NCBI RefSeq assembly: GCF_005860805.1
Contig: NZ_VCEJ01000004.1
Coordinates: 1,240,001 to 1,304,000, forward strand
Direction of reading: 5' to 3'
DNA: 64,000 nt
Source: Dyadobacter luticola
Lineage (GTDB): Bacteria > Bacteroidota > Bacteroidia > Cytophagales > Spirosomataceae
Under the pieces are notes generated by a model. It was given only the letters and a program-made list of their open reading frames with translations. It had not been told where the DNA came from and did no database searches. A program made the position numbers and the translations under genes. This document shows, piece after piece, positions 25,054 through 34,653 of the stretch (the first letter of the stretch is position 1; the number at the start of each line of letters is the position of its first letter).

Positions 25054-26514
25054 ATGCCCTACCTAATCGGTTGTGATATTGGCACAACAAACGTCAAATC
25101 AGTAGCTTTCGATTCTGTTTCCGGCCAAATCCTGGCTTCCCATAGCGAGAGTTACGAAATGCAGCATCCGCACCCGGATTGGAGCGAGCAGGACCCGGAG
25201 GAAATTTTTCAGGCTACCTGCAAGACGCTCATTAACGTAACCAACGCAGTTGCAGGAAAAAGTCAGCTGCTCGGGATCAGTTTCAGTGCTGCCATGCATG
25301 GCGTACTGGCGCTGGATAAATCGGGCAAACAGCTTACCGGACTCATTATCTGGGCCGATAACCGGAGCTCCGACATTGCCATCAAGCTGCGCGCTTCGCG
25401 GGTAGGGAAGAAGATTTACAACAATAATGGTACGCCGATTCACGCCATGACGCCGGTGTGCAAGTTGCTTTGGCTGAAAAAGAATGAACCGGAGATATAC
25501 CAGAAAACCAATCGGTTTGTAGGGATCAAAGAATATGTGATATACCGGCTGACAGGTAAATTCCTGGTCGATTATTCCATCGCATCGGCGACGGGTATGT
25601 TCAACATCCGCGAGTTCAAGTGGGATGAGTATACCTTGAAGAAGCTGGGCCTCAAACCGGAAAAGCTTTCCGACGCAGTTTCGCCCTACCACATTGAAAA
25701 AGTACCTGCCAATAATCCGGCACATTTACCCGAAGGTACGGCATTGATCATGGGCGCCAGCGACGGCTGCCTGGCCAACCTGGGTAGTGGCGCTATCAGC
25801 TCCGGCTCCATGGCCGTCACCATCGGAACCAGCGCGGCAGTCCGAATATGCTCGAATAAAGCCTATTCCGATCCGCTGATGCAGACTTTTTGTTATGTGC
25901 TGGACGAAAAATCCTACATCATCGGCGGGCCTTCCAACAATGGCGCGGTCATTTTTGAGTGGCTGATGAACACGTTTTTTCCAAATGAGGAATTCGATAA
26001 AGTTTTCGAGGAAGCGGCGAAAATTCCCGCCGGCTCGGAAGGCTTGCTATTTTATCCTTACCTGCTGGGCGAGCGCGCGCCGCTTTGGAGCTCCACAGTC
26101 CGCGGCGGATTTTCGGGACTGGATATCCGGCATACCCGGCCGCATTTCGCAAGATCAGTGATGGAGGGCATTCATTTGAATTTATATAGCATCGGTAAAA
26201 TTCTCATGGACATGCAGGATATCGATACCATTTATGCCAACGGTGGTTTCGCAAGAAGCCCGATCTGGGTGCAAATGTTGTCTGATGTTTTTGGGATAAA
26301 AGTCAAACTCAACGAAACGGTCGAAACCGGGGCGGTAGGCGCAGCTATGATGGGACTGATAGCGCTTGGGGTGTACAAGAAATTTTCCGAGCTCAAATCG
26401 TTTACGACGGTCGGGCAGGAATTTGATCCTAAAAAAGACATTCACGAAGAATATCACACACTCGCCGAGAAATTTATGAAGGGCGCGAAACTCATGATGG
26501 CGCACGCCGTTTAA
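25054..26514 (+). CDS. Gluconokinase / FGGY-family carbohydrate kinase
   Basis: 486 aa. N-terminal ATP/sugar fold GCDIGTTNVKSVAFD, then PDWSEQDPEEIFQATC, LIIWADNRSSD and C-terminal LLFYPYLLGERAPLW and TIYANGGFARSPIWVQMLSD show the FGGY hexokinase-like fold. The pattern fits gluconokinases best, phosphorylating D-gluconate to 6-phosphogluconate for the pentose phosphate or Entner-Doudoroff route. Xylulokinase cannot be excluded. It is monocistronic and ends 12 bp before a strong bidirectional terminator. Confidence 0.88.
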   Translation: MPYLIGCDIGTTNVKSVAFDSVSGQILASHSESYEMQHPHPDWSEQDPEEIFQATCKTLINVTNAVAGKSQLLGISFSAAMHGVLALDKSGKQLTGLIIWADNRSSDIAIKLRASRVGKKIYNNNGTPIHAMTPVCKLLWLKKNEPEIYQKTNRFVGIKEYVIYRLTGKFLVDYSIASATGMFNIREFKWDEYTLKKLGLKPEKLSDAVSPYHIEKVPANNPAHLPEGTALIMGASDGCLANLGSGAISSGSMAVTIGTSAAVRICSNKAYSDPLMQTFCYVLDEKSYIIGGPSNNGAVIFEWLMNTFFPNEEFDKVFEEAAKIPAGSEGLLFYPYLLGERAPLWSSTVRGGFSGLDIRHTRPHFARSVMEGIHLNLYSIGKILMDMQDIDTIYANGGFARSPIWVQMLSDVFGIKVKLNETVETGAVGAAMMGLIALGVYKKFSELKSFTTVGQEFDPKKDIHEEYHTLAEKFMKGAKLMMAHAV

Positions 26515-26526
26515 AGATGATAAAAC

Positions 26527-26567
26527 AAAAAGCGTCCCGGATGTTCGAACATCCGGGACGCTTTTTT
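26527..26567. terminator. Strong bidirectional terminator
   Basis: A perfect 40-bp palindrome has arms of 20 bp (core agcgtcccggatgttc). Flanking A-tracts and T-tracts make it a terminator for both the kinase and the convergent TonB receptor. Confidence 0.93.
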
Positions 26568-26582
26568 GTCACTAAATGCTGG

Positions 26583-28979
26583 TTAAAACTTATATGCAAT
26601 GCTCAGCCTGTAATTTCTCGGTGCTTCCGCCTGCCAGTAATACGAAGTGATCGGCTCACCTTTGGCAGTCTGGAAATCATAGGTGCCGCCGCTGTAAAGA
26701 TATTTGTCCAGAATGTTGAACACGTTGAGCGTCAGGCGTATTTTGTCCTTCTCCCAAAACACCCCGCCATCCAGTTTGAAATAATTAGGCAGATTGTACC
26801 GGGTATCCGAGTTGCTCCAAGTGGAAGTAGCGCGGTCGCCCAGGTAAGTGAAGCCGCCGGAGATACCTGCACCTTTCAGCGCACCATTCTGCACTTTATA
26901 ACTCAGCCAACCGTTGGCAGTATGTTTCGCAAATCCCGGCACCGGATCGCCTGCCTTCGCAACTTCCACGCCCTGGGTCACTTTTGTCACTTCGGAGTTG
27001 GTGTAAGCATAGTTAGCAGTCAGATTCAATCCAGGCAAAATGGTACCCCGCACGTCAAATTCGACACCCTGCGCTCTCTTTTGACCTAGTTCCACGCTGA
27101 ATCCAGAGTTTGGACGGCTTGGGTCGCCGGTAAGCTCGTTGTTTTTCAGGATCCGGTAAAAAGCTACTGTGGTATTCCACCGACCTTCGGCCCAGTCTCT
27201 TTTCAAACCAAATTCCGTGTTATTTCCAGTGATCGGCTGCACCTTATTGCCGCTCGTAAGTCGCCCCGATTGTGGCAGGAATGCCTGGTCGTACAGCGCA
27301 TATACTGATGTGTTTTTATCGATCGAAACACTCAATCCCAGACGTGGCGTAAAGTGATCGGCCTTGTCAGGCGCGGCGCCCCATTGTGCCTGGCTCAAAT
27401 GGGTGAACCGTCCGGCGATGGTCAGCCTGATCTTGTTATCCAAAAATCCAAGCTCATCCTGCACATACAAACCCGTATACTTCTGGTCCATCAGTCCTCC
27501 CGTAGAGACAGCCCTGGCTTCCAGGTCCAGCGAGCGGTCAAAAATCGGGTATCCATTATTAGGTGCTCCGTACACCGGGGATTTTGGATTGAAAAGGCCG
27601 CCCAATGTATCAAGTGAACGGGATTGCGCGAAGTCGGCGAAATACTCCTTCGAACCGACATCAATACCACCCAGCAGACGGTGAACCACGCCGCCGGTAG
27701 TGACTTTACCATTTACAAAAACCTGTCCGAGTGTCATTTCACTCTTCGCGTCCCAGATTCCCACGCCGCGCTGCATAGTGCCGTCGGCATTGATGATTGA
27801 TGGCCACATGCTGCTTCCGGCCATTTTATAGTTCAGATAAGCCAGCTGCGCTGTCAGTTTCCAGTCGGAATTCAACTGATGCTGTAAGTTGAGAAAGAGG
27901 CTGTTATCCTTGATTTTTGTGGCGGGAAGTCCCGGGGGCATCAATGTTAATTCTCTTGGCAAAGTTGCATATCCTTCTGGCGAGAAAATATAAAACGATC
28001 CTACATCGGACATTTTGGCGTACTGTAAAGTGTACTCAGCCGTCAATTTTGTCTTTTCATCGATTTGGTAAGTAATAACAGGCGCAACGCTATAACGGTT
28101 ATTGAATTCGTTTGGACGGAACGAACCTTTGTTCTGTCCGGCCAGATTAAGGCGGTAGAGGAATTTGCCATCTTTTGAAAGCTTACCGTCCAAATCCAAT
28201 GTGGTGCGGTACATATCGAAGCTGCCCATCGTGAAAGACGCCTCGCCTTTTGTTTCGCCGGTTGGTTTTTTAGTAACCACATTATAAAGTCCGCTCGGGT
28301 CGCCGTTTGCAAGCATAAATCCGGCCGGGCCTTTTACAAATTCAATGTGATCCACAAAGCTCATATCCTCGGTGAGCGGGCCCCAATAAGAGTTTACTAT
28401 ATTGAAACCATTCCGGAAAGCTTGGATTTGCGAGCCACGCATGCTGATGTTGGCATACATATCACCCCAATGTTCGATGCGGGTAGCGCCGCTGACATTG
28501 CGGACCAAGCCGTCGCTCATGCTGATCACCTGCTGGTCGGTCAAAACTTTTGAAGTGACTACCTGCACATTCTGAGGCGTTTCCAGGATCGGCGTCATCA
28601 GTTTGAGGCTGGACGAAAGCGCATCACTTTTATATTCATTTCCACCTTTTACAATCACCTCCTGCAACTGGTTTGCGTTTTCCGACAAGGTCACCGTCAC
28701 CTCGGCGGTTTCACCTGCGATGATGTCCACCGGTTTTTCCTGCGTTTCCGCACCTACAAAACTGATCAAAAGAATATGTGCGCCCGGTTTCAGGCGGTCA
28801 ATTGTAAATTTTCCTTGAGCGTTGGTAACATCACCTTTTGAACTGCCCTTTATGCCGACCGAAACCTGTTCGGCAGGCTGACCGTCGGAGCTGAGTATTT
28901 GTCCTGTAACTCTGCCAGTTTGCGCAGAAACAGTTGCAGCGGAGAGGAAGAGGAGGAGTAAAATATAGATCTTTTTCAT
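26583..28979 (-). CDS. TonB-dependent siderophore-type receptor
   Basis: 798 aa. A signal peptide (to SAQT) precedes a carboxypeptidase-like domain (GRVTGQILSSDGQPAEQVSV), a TonB-box/plug region with the FecA/FhuE-type plug tract VQVVTSKVLTDQQVISMSDG and RGSQIQAFRNGFNIV, and a barrel ending in RNYRLSIAYKF. The plug and barrel pattern, with LGLSVSIDKNTSVYALYDQ, is typical of ferric-siderophore receptors. It likely imports a ferric chelate. A possible promoter lies at 29016-29047. No ferric reductase or ABC transporter is adjacent; the ligand is unknown. Confidence 0.93.
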   Translation of the reverse strand: MKKIYILLLLFLSAATVSAQTGRVTGQILSSDGQPAEQVSVGIKGSSKGDVTNAQGKFTIDRLKPGAHILLISFVGAETQEKPVDIIAGETAEVTVTLSENANQLQEVIVKGGNEYKSDALSSSLKLMTPILETPQNVQVVTSKVLTDQQVISMSDGLVRNVSGATRIEHWGDMYANISMRGSQIQAFRNGFNIVNSYWGPLTEDMSFVDHIEFVKGPAGFMLANGDPSGLYNVVTKKPTGETKGEASFTMGSFDMYRTTLDLDGKLSKDGKFLYRLNLAGQNKGSFRPNEFNNRYSVAPVITYQIDEKTKLTAEYTLQYAKMSDVGSFYIFSPEGYATLPRELTLMPPGLPATKIKDNSLFLNLQHQLNSDWKLTAQLAYLNYKMAGSSMWPSIINADGTMQRGVGIWDAKSEMTLGQVFVNGKVTTGGVVHRLLGGIDVGSKEYFADFAQSRSLDTLGGLFNPKSPVYGAPNNGYPIFDRSLDLEARAVSTGGLMDQKYTGLYVQDELGFLDNKIRLTIAGRFTHLSQAQWGAAPDKADHFTPRLGLSVSIDKNTSVYALYDQAFLPQSGRLTSGNKVQPITGNNTEFGLKRDWAEGRWNTTVAFYRILKNNELTGDPSRPNSGFSVELGQKRAQGVEFDVRGTILPGLNLTANYAYTNSEVTKVTQGVEVAKAGDPVPGFAKHTANGWLSYKVQNGALKGAGISGGFTYLGDRATSTWSNSDTRYNLPNYFKLDGGVFWEKDKIRLTLNVFNILDKYLYSGGTYDFQTAKGEPITSYYWQAEAPRNYRLSIAYKF

Positions 28980-29015
28980 TTGCGTTGAAATTGGACTTAA
29001 TTGTTAATCTGGCCG

Positions 29016-29047
29016 CAAAGATGAAAACGGGATCTTTTCTATACAAG
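29016..29047 (-). promoter_or_regulatory. Possible promoter of the siderophore receptor
   Basis: On the minus strand CATCTTTG (one mismatch to TAnnTTTG) is preceded at 20 nt by CTTG (one mismatch to TTTG). The match is partial and about 37 bp before the receptor ATG. Confidence 0.35.
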
Positions 29048-29113
29048 ATTTTATTTAGATTTATTTAAAATAAGTGTTTTTGAAGGTGTGAAATTGCTTG
29101 CCGGAAGGACATG

Positions 29114-29149
29114 AAAAAGCCGCATAATCAATGGATTATACGGCTTTTT
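29114..29149 (-). terminator. Terminator of the GH92-sugar dehydrogenase-cytochrome operon
   Basis: The stem aaaaagccg-c-ataatc / gattat-a-cggcttttt has one internal mismatch and lies 16 bp past the cytochrome stop. Read on the minus strand it ends in a T-run. Confidence 0.85.
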
Positions 29150-29165
29150 GAATGGAATATGCAGC

Positions 29166-29576
29166 TTATTTTTTCTCCTTGACTTCTTCCACTTCTTTCG
29201 GCGAAATCATCTTTTTCTCGGAAGAGTTGCCCCAGGAATTCATGATGTAATTCATCACGTCAGCCACTTCATCATTTCCGAGACCCGGATTGGGCATCAT
29301 GTTGTCGTAGTCCACATCATTCACTTTCACCTTTCCGATCAGCCCGAATTTGATCGCCCTGATCGCATTCTCTGGCGTCTTCATCAGATAGTCAGATTTT
29401 GCCAGGGGCGGAAATGTGGCAGTTACACCTTCGCCGGTGCCCATGTGGCAGGAAATGCAGTTTTCGGAATAAACCATTTTGCCGCGCTGAATGCTCTTCG
29501 CCAGCTCGTCGTCCTGTTTTGGAAAGATCGCAGAGCAGAAAAGTAAGCCGGAAATAAGTATCGCAAGTATTTTCAT
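29166..29576 (-). CDS. c-type cytochrome
   Basis: 136 aa with an N-terminal signal segment (MKILAILISGLLFCSAIFP). The haem-attachment motif CISCH is at residues 40-44 and a distal Met lies in DNMMPNPG (Met93 or Met94). The tail is Lys/Glu-rich. It is probably a periplasmic electron carrier. The start codon abuts the stop codon of the sugar dehydrogenase gene, which suggests translational coupling, so it may accept electrons from that enzyme; that role is inference. Confidence 0.93.
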   Translation of the reverse strand: MKILAILISGLLFCSAIFPKQDDELAKSIQRGKMVYSENCISCHMGTGEGVTATFPPLAKSDYLMKTPENAIRAIKFGLIGKVKVNDVDYDNMMPNPGLGNDEVADVMNYIMNSWGNSSEKKMISPKEVEEVKEKK

Positions 29577-30755
29577 TTAGCTTTTCGGACTAAGACGAAC
29601 CACCTTCCCAGAATTTTCCAAAACAACATAAACATTACCATCCCAGCCCTGACGCACGTCACGTACGCGACCGATCTTATCGAAAATAATTTCACGGTTC
29701 GTCACCTTATTGCCTTTGACGGTCAAATGCTGGATATACATGAATTTTAGCGAGCCTACCAGCAAATCGCCTTTCCAGTCCTTGAACTTGTCGCCAGTCA
29801 GGAAAGTAACTCCGCATGGCGCGATAGAAGGTTTCCAGTAAACCACGGGCTGCTCCATACCCGTCATCGCCGTATCTTTTGAGATAATGCTGTTGTCGTA
29901 GTCAATCCCGAAAGTGATTTTTGGCCAGCCGTAATTTTTGCCTTTTTCGATAATGTTCAGCTCGTCGCCGCCTTGTGGGCCGTGCTCGTGTTCCCAGATT
30001 ACGCCGGTGGCAGGGTTAATGATCATTCCCTGCGGATTGCGGTGGCCGTAAGTCCAGATTTCAGGACGTGCGCCTTCGGTTTTTACAAAAGGGTTATCAT
30101 TAGGAATTTTGCCATCCTCGTGCAGCCTCACCACTTTTCCCTGATCGCGGCTGAGATTTTGGGAATTTTCTTTCTGGCCTCTCTCACCCAGCGACAGGAA
30201 TACATATCCTTTTTTATCAAAAACAATCCGACCGCCAAAGTGAACGTTGGCCTTCACATTAGGCAGGGCCTTGAAAAGCTGCTGGATTTCCACCAAAGCA
30301 TGGTCTTTCAGTTTGGCACGCATCAGGCCTGTATTTGCGCCATCGTCGTCACCTTCTTCGCCTTCTTTTTTCGGAGAAGAATAGCTGATGTAGATCCAGC
30401 CATTTTTCGTATAATCAGGATGCAAGGCAATGTCCAGCAAGCCGCCCTGGCCTTTGTAGTAAACCGTCGGGATACCGGAAATTTCCTGCGGATCGAGTTT
30501 GCCGTCTTTCACGAGCCTTAATTTTCCGCCTCTTTCAGTCACGAGCAAATCACCATTTGGCAACAAAGCAGAAGCCCAGGGCATTGTCAGGCCGGTGGCT
30601 ACGGTATCCACCTTAAAATCAGATTCAGCAAATTTGGGCGCATTTACGCTGGAACCCGGGCCGCTGTTGCTCATCATGGCCACAGATGAAACGAGCAGCA
30701 GACCTCCCAGCGCAACCGGTAGGCATTTTTTCAGTAAAGGAATGTTTTTGTTCAT
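29577..30755 (-). CDS. PQQ-dependent sugar dehydrogenase (glucose/sorbosone dehydrogenase family)
   Basis: 392 aa. A signal peptide or anchor covers the first 30 residues. The six-bladed fold shows VDTVATGLTMPWASALLPNG, then LGERGQKENSQNLSRDQGK and WEHEHGPQGGDELNIIEK, and GWPKITFGIDYD, all typical of the GSDH family. These oxidise sugars (as quinoprotein-type dehydrogenases) in the periplasm. The gene lies between a GH92 mannosidase and a c-type cytochrome, on the same strand with gaps of 34 bp and 0 bp. A plausible reading is that mannose released by GH92 is oxidised here and electrons pass to the cytochrome. Cofactor and substrate are not proven. Confidence 0.9.
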   Translation of the reverse strand: MNKNIPLLKKCLPVALGGLLLVSSVAMMSNSGPGSSVNAPKFAESDFKVDTVATGLTMPWASALLPNGDLLVTERGGKLRLVKDGKLDPQEISGIPTVYYKGQGGLLDIALHPDYTKNGWIYISYSSPKKEGEEGDDDGANTGLMRAKLKDHALVEIQQLFKALPNVKANVHFGGRIVFDKKGYVFLSLGERGQKENSQNLSRDQGKVVRLHEDGKIPNDNPFVKTEGARPEIWTYGHRNPQGMIINPATGVIWEHEHGPQGGDELNIIEKGKNYGWPKITFGIDYDNSIISKDTAMTGMEQPVVYWKPSIAPCGVTFLTGDKFKDWKGDLLVGSLKFMYIQHLTVKGNKVTNREIIFDKIGRVRDVRQGWDGNVYVVLENSGKVVRLSPKS

Positions 30756-30789
30756 GTTAAGAGGTGAATATGAGTGGATTTGGTTGTGA

Positions 30790-33072
30790 TTATTTGCTCA
30801 AAGAAAATGGTGCGTTTTCCGGTTTTGTGCCCCAGGTCTTGGAAGGTTGCGCGCCCATGTTGAACTGTACATTGCCACCTTTCTGAATGTCGGCATGTTC
30901 CAGGTAAGTTTGTCCATAAGGCTTTCCGTTCAATGTTGCTGCCTGGATGTACATATTTGCATCGCTGGTAGCAGGCGCATCCACGATGAATTTTTTACCA
31001 TTTTCAAGCGTCAATGTCGCTTTTTTAAACAGCGGGGAGCCGATCACATACTGGGTCGTGCCAGGAGTTACCGGATAAAAACCGAGTGAAGAGAAGACAT
31101 ACCACGCAGAAGTCTGACCATTATCCTCGTCGCCGCAATAACCGTCCGGCGTTGCCTGATACAGTTTTTTCATCACCTGACGCATCCAGTATTGCGATTT
31201 GTACGGCGCGCCGGCATAGTTGTACAGGTAAATCATGTGCTGGATCGGCTGGTTGCCGTGGGCATAGTTACCCATGTTCATAATCTGCATTTCGCGGATT
31301 TCGTGGATTGGAAAACCGTAGTAACTGTCGTCGAAAATCGGAGGTAATGTAAATACCGTATCCAGTTTTTGGACAAATGCTTCACGTCCACCGACCAGGC
31401 CGATCAAACCTTTTACATCCTGAAAAACCGACCAGGTATAGTGAATGCTGTTTCCTTCGGTAAATGCATCGCCCCATTTGAAAGGATTAAAAGGAGACTG
31501 AAACTTGCCATCCTTCATTTTTCCACGCATCCATTTGGTCTCAGGATCAAACACATTCTTGTAATTCTGGCTTCTTTTAAGAAAAAGATCGATCTCTTTC
31601 TGTGGCTTTTTCAACTCTTTGCCGAGCTGCGCGATACAGAAATCGGCATAAGCATATTCCAAAGTCCGCGCCACGTTTTCATTGACCTTCACATCATAAG
31701 GAACATAGCCTAGCTCATTATAATATTCATGACCAAAACGGCCAACTGAGCTTACAGGGCCTGCATTTTCCGTGTTTTTAAGGATCGCTTCATACAGTTT
31801 ATTAATGTCATAACCACGGATTCCCTTTACGTAAGAGTCGGCGATCAGTGATGCTGAATTGGAGCCGATCATACAATCGCGGTGGCCGGGGCTGGCCCAC
31901 TCGGGGAGGAAGCCGCTTTCGTCATACGCATTGGCGAGGCCTTCCATAATGTGCGCATTCAATGTCGGGTACATTAAGGTAAAGAATGGGAAAACCGCGC
32001 GGAAAGTATCCCAGAAACCGTTGTCGGTAAACATATAACCCGGCCGCACTTCGCCATTATAAGGGCTGTAATGCACGACTTTGTTCGTCTTGTCAAACTC
32101 GTAAAATTTTCTTGGGAAAAGCAAAACGCGGTAGAGGCAAGAATAAAAAGTACGGATCTGGTCAATGTCGTTGCCCTCCACCTGAATGCGGGAAAGCTCA
32201 TCATTCCAGGCTTTTTCGCTTTTCTGGCGGGTTGCGTCAAAATTATCGCTGCCCACTTCGCGCTGCAAATTCAGCTCGGCCTGCTCGGGGCTGATAAACG
32301 AAGAAGCTACTTTTAAGCCAACCTGCTCGCCTCTTTTTGTTTTAAAACCAATCACCGCACCCACATGGGCCGCTTTCAATTCCAATGTGTCTTTTGCGAG
32401 CTGCTTACCGCGGAACGCCGACGAGAATGTAAATGCTTTGTCAAAAACGAGGACAAAGTAATTTTTAAAATTGGCAGGAACACCGCCGCTGTTTTTGGTC
32501 GTATAACCGATGATTTTTTTCTCGGAAGGAATAATTTTTACATAAGAACCCCGGTCAAAAGCGTCCAGGAGCACAAAAGAGCTGTCTTGCTGCGGGAATG
32601 TAAAGCGAAATTGTGCAGCGCGTTCTGTGGCCGTGATCTCGGTTGTAACATCGTAATCAGCCAGGTAAACTTTATAATAATGTGGCTTTGCAACTTCGGC
32701 TTTGTGAGAGAACCAGCTGGCGCGGCTTTCTTCGTCGATCTTTAATTTACCAGTGATTGGCAAGATCGAAAATTGTCCGTAATCATTGATCCAGGGACTA
32801 GGCTGGTGGGTTTGTTTGAAGCCGCGGATTTTTTCGGCGTCGTACATATATGCCCAACCGTCGCCCATTTTTCCGGTTTGCGGCATCCAGAAATTCATCC
32901 CCCAGGGCGTAGCGATGGCAGGATAAGTATTACCGGCCGAAAGGCTGAATTTGGATTGAGTACCCATCAGGGTATTGACATAATCGACCAGATTTGTTTT
33001 GGCGGGAGTCTGCGCCAGGAGCAGTGAGGATTGTATAAGTATTGCAAAAAGGCAGTAAAGGCTTTTTTTCAT
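30790..33072 (-). CDS. GH92 family alpha-mannosidase
   Basis: 760 aa from the start chosen here (MKKSLYCLFAILIQ), with a signal peptide to about LLLAQ. GH92 marks include the N-terminal VDYVNTLMGTQSKFSLSAGN and NTYPAIATPWGMNFWMPQTG, and the (alpha/alpha)6 catalytic part with YCGDEDNGQTSAWYVFSSLG and FYPVTPGTTQYVIGSPLF. GH92 enzymes are calcium-dependent exo-alpha-mannosidases acting on high-mannose or related glycans. The start at 33129 would add 19 residues ahead of the signal peptide and is unlikely. It leads a three-gene operon with the sugar dehydrogenase and cytochrome. Confidence 0.94.
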   Translation of the reverse strand: MKKSLYCLFAILIQSSLLLAQTPAKTNLVDYVNTLMGTQSKFSLSAGNTYPAIATPWGMNFWMPQTGKMGDGWAYMYDAEKIRGFKQTHQPSPWINDYGQFSILPITGKLKIDEESRASWFSHKAEVAKPHYYKVYLADYDVTTEITATERAAQFRFTFPQQDSSFVLLDAFDRGSYVKIIPSEKKIIGYTTKNSGGVPANFKNYFVLVFDKAFTFSSAFRGKQLAKDTLELKAAHVGAVIGFKTKRGEQVGLKVASSFISPEQAELNLQREVGSDNFDATRQKSEKAWNDELSRIQVEGNDIDQIRTFYSCLYRVLLFPRKFYEFDKTNKVVHYSPYNGEVRPGYMFTDNGFWDTFRAVFPFFTLMYPTLNAHIMEGLANAYDESGFLPEWASPGHRDCMIGSNSASLIADSYVKGIRGYDINKLYEAILKNTENAGPVSSVGRFGHEYYNELGYVPYDVKVNENVARTLEYAYADFCIAQLGKELKKPQKEIDLFLKRSQNYKNVFDPETKWMRGKMKDGKFQSPFNPFKWGDAFTEGNSIHYTWSVFQDVKGLIGLVGGREAFVQKLDTVFTLPPIFDDSYYGFPIHEIREMQIMNMGNYAHGNQPIQHMIYLYNYAGAPYKSQYWMRQVMKKLYQATPDGYCGDEDNGQTSAWYVFSSLGFYPVTPGTTQYVIGSPLFKKATLTLENGKKFIVDAPATSDANMYIQAATLNGKPYGQTYLEHADIQKGGNVQFNMGAQPSKTWGTKPENAPFSLSK

Positions 33073-33115
33073 TGTCAAAAAAAATCTTGATGTTTGGAAA
33101 ATTGGGATAGTGTAA

Positions 33116-33123
33116 CAAATGTA
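33116..33123 (-). promoter_or_regulatory. Possible -7 element before the GH92 operon
   Basis: Minus-strand TACATTTG matches TAnnTTTG about 44 bp before the GH92 ATG. No matching upstream TTTG at 19 nt is seen. Confidence 0.3.
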
Positions 33124-33209
33124 ATGCAAGGCAGCCTGACATTTTGTACCGGCATAGTTCTTTTCCGCGCTAAACTATTCAAACAAGTTACGTATTGACA
33201 CAAATCACA

Positions 33210-34601
33210 ATGACTGAACACTTAGATCGCCTGACGCCTCGTCAAATTGTTTCCGAGCTGGATCAATATATTATCGGACAAAATGACGCTAAACGCAATG
33301 TTGCCATAGCACTCCGAAACCGGTGGAGGCGCATGAACAGTCCGGCGGACATTCAAAAAGAAATAATTCCAAATAACATATTAATGATCGGGGCTACCGG
33401 GGTAGGTAAAACGGAGATCGCGCGCCGGCTTGCCAAAGTGGCGGATGCGCCTTTTGTGAAAGTGGAGGCTTCCAAATTTACGGAAGTGGGCTACGTGGGC
33501 CGCGACGTGGAAAGCATGGTCCGCGACCTGGTGGAGCAAGCGGTGGGAATGGTGCGGACGCAAAAGAAAGAGGAAGTAAAAATCAAGGCTGAGCAGGCTG
33601 TGGAAGATATTATCCTGGATGCTTTGATACCGCCGGTTCATGGAGCAGGCACTGCGAAAGTCAAAGCGGACGACGGATCTGACGCGATGCCGGAAGATGA
33701 CGCCGAGCTGAACCAGCGTACCCGGGAGCGTTTTCGTGAGAAAATCAGGAATGGAGAGCTGGACAACCGGAAAATTGAAATCGAAGTCCAGCAAAACCAG
33801 GTAGCCAATGTAGGAATGATCGGCGGCTCGGTGGATGATGTTTCCATGATGAACATTCAGGAAATGATCGGCAATATGATGCCCCGGCGTGGTAAAAAGC
33901 GGAAAGTGACGGTAGAAGAAGCCCGGAAAATCCTGCTCGACGAAGAGGCATCCAAGCTGATCGATATGGACGAGGTGAAGATGGAGGCCATCAAAAAAGC
34001 AGAAAACCTCGGGATTATTTTTATTGATGAAATCGATAAGGTCGCGTCAAGCAGGTCGGGTGGAAGCGGCCCGGATGTAAGCCGCGAAGGCGTGCAGCGC
34101 GATTTACTCCCGATCGTGGAAGGCAGCGCAGTGAATACCAAGCACGGCGTGATCAACACGGATCACATTCTTTTCGTAGCCGCAGGCGCATTCCACGTTT
34201 CAAAACCTTCGGATTTAATCCCTGAATTACAGGGACGTTTCCCGATCCGCGTGGAACTGAATAGTCTTACAGAAGCCGATTTTTACCAAATCCTGAAAAC
34301 CCCGAAAAATGCTTTGACCAAGCAATACGAGGCAATGATGGCAGCGGAAGGGGTTAGCCTGGAATTTGAAGATGGCGCAATCCGCGAAATCGCCAAAATC
34401 GCATTCGAAGTCAACAGCGAAGTAGAAAACATCGGCGCCCGCCGCCTGCAAACCGTCATGAGCCTGCTCCTGAACGACTATATGTTCGACATCCCCGACC
34501 TCATCGGCCCCGACTCAAACCTCACAGTCACCGCGGACATGGTACAGGAAAAACTGGGGCATTTGGTTAAGAATCGGGATTTGAGTCAGTATATACTCTA
34601 G
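33210..34601 (+). CDS. hslU: ATP-dependent protease ATPase subunit HslU (ClpY)
   Basis: 463 aa from ATG 33210 (MTEHLDRLTPRQIVSELDQY). Walker A GATGVGKT is at residues 61-68 and Walker B IIFIDEIDKVA near 268-278. The I-domain between them is long and variable, as in HslU. The C-terminal tail ends LSQYIL, similar to the HslV-docking tail. HslU unfolds substrates for the HslV peptidase. No hslV gene is adjacent; the gene stands alone in this window, unlike the usual hslVU pair. A TTG five codons upstream is less likely as a start. Confidence 0.97.
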   Translation: MTEHLDRLTPRQIVSELDQYIIGQNDAKRNVAIALRNRWRRMNSPADIQKEIIPNNILMIGATGVGKTEIARRLAKVADAPFVKVEASKFTEVGYVGRDVESMVRDLVEQAVGMVRTQKKEEVKIKAEQAVEDIILDALIPPVHGAGTAKVKADDGSDAMPEDDAELNQRTRERFREKIRNGELDNRKIEIEVQQNQVANVGMIGGSVDDVSMMNIQEMIGNMMPRRGKKRKVTVEEARKILLDEEASKLIDMDEVKMEAIKKAENLGIIFIDEIDKVASSRSGGSGPDVSREGVQRDLLPIVEGSAVNTKHGVINTDHILFVAAGAFHVSKPSDLIPELQGRFPIRVELNSLTEADFYQILKTPKNALTKQYEAMMAAEGVSLEFEDGAIREIAKIAFEVNSEVENIGARRLQTVMSLLLNDYMFDIPDLIGPDSNLTVTADMVQEKLGHLVKNRDLSQYIL

Positions 34602-34609
34602 GAAGGAAA

Positions 34610-34648
34610 GTCATTTTTGGTCATTGATTGTCAATGACCACAAATGAC
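34610..34648. repeat. Nested hairpin after hslU, related to a repeat at thiE
   Basis: The inner stem tggtcattga / tcaatgacca (10 bp) with a 3-nt loop sits inside an outer stem gtcattt / aaatgac. The tract tgaccacaaatgac (34635-34648) recurs at the thiE start (58678-58691). It may also terminate hslU or the esterase, but it lacks a T-tract. Confidence 0.6.
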
Positions 34649-34653
34649 CTAAA

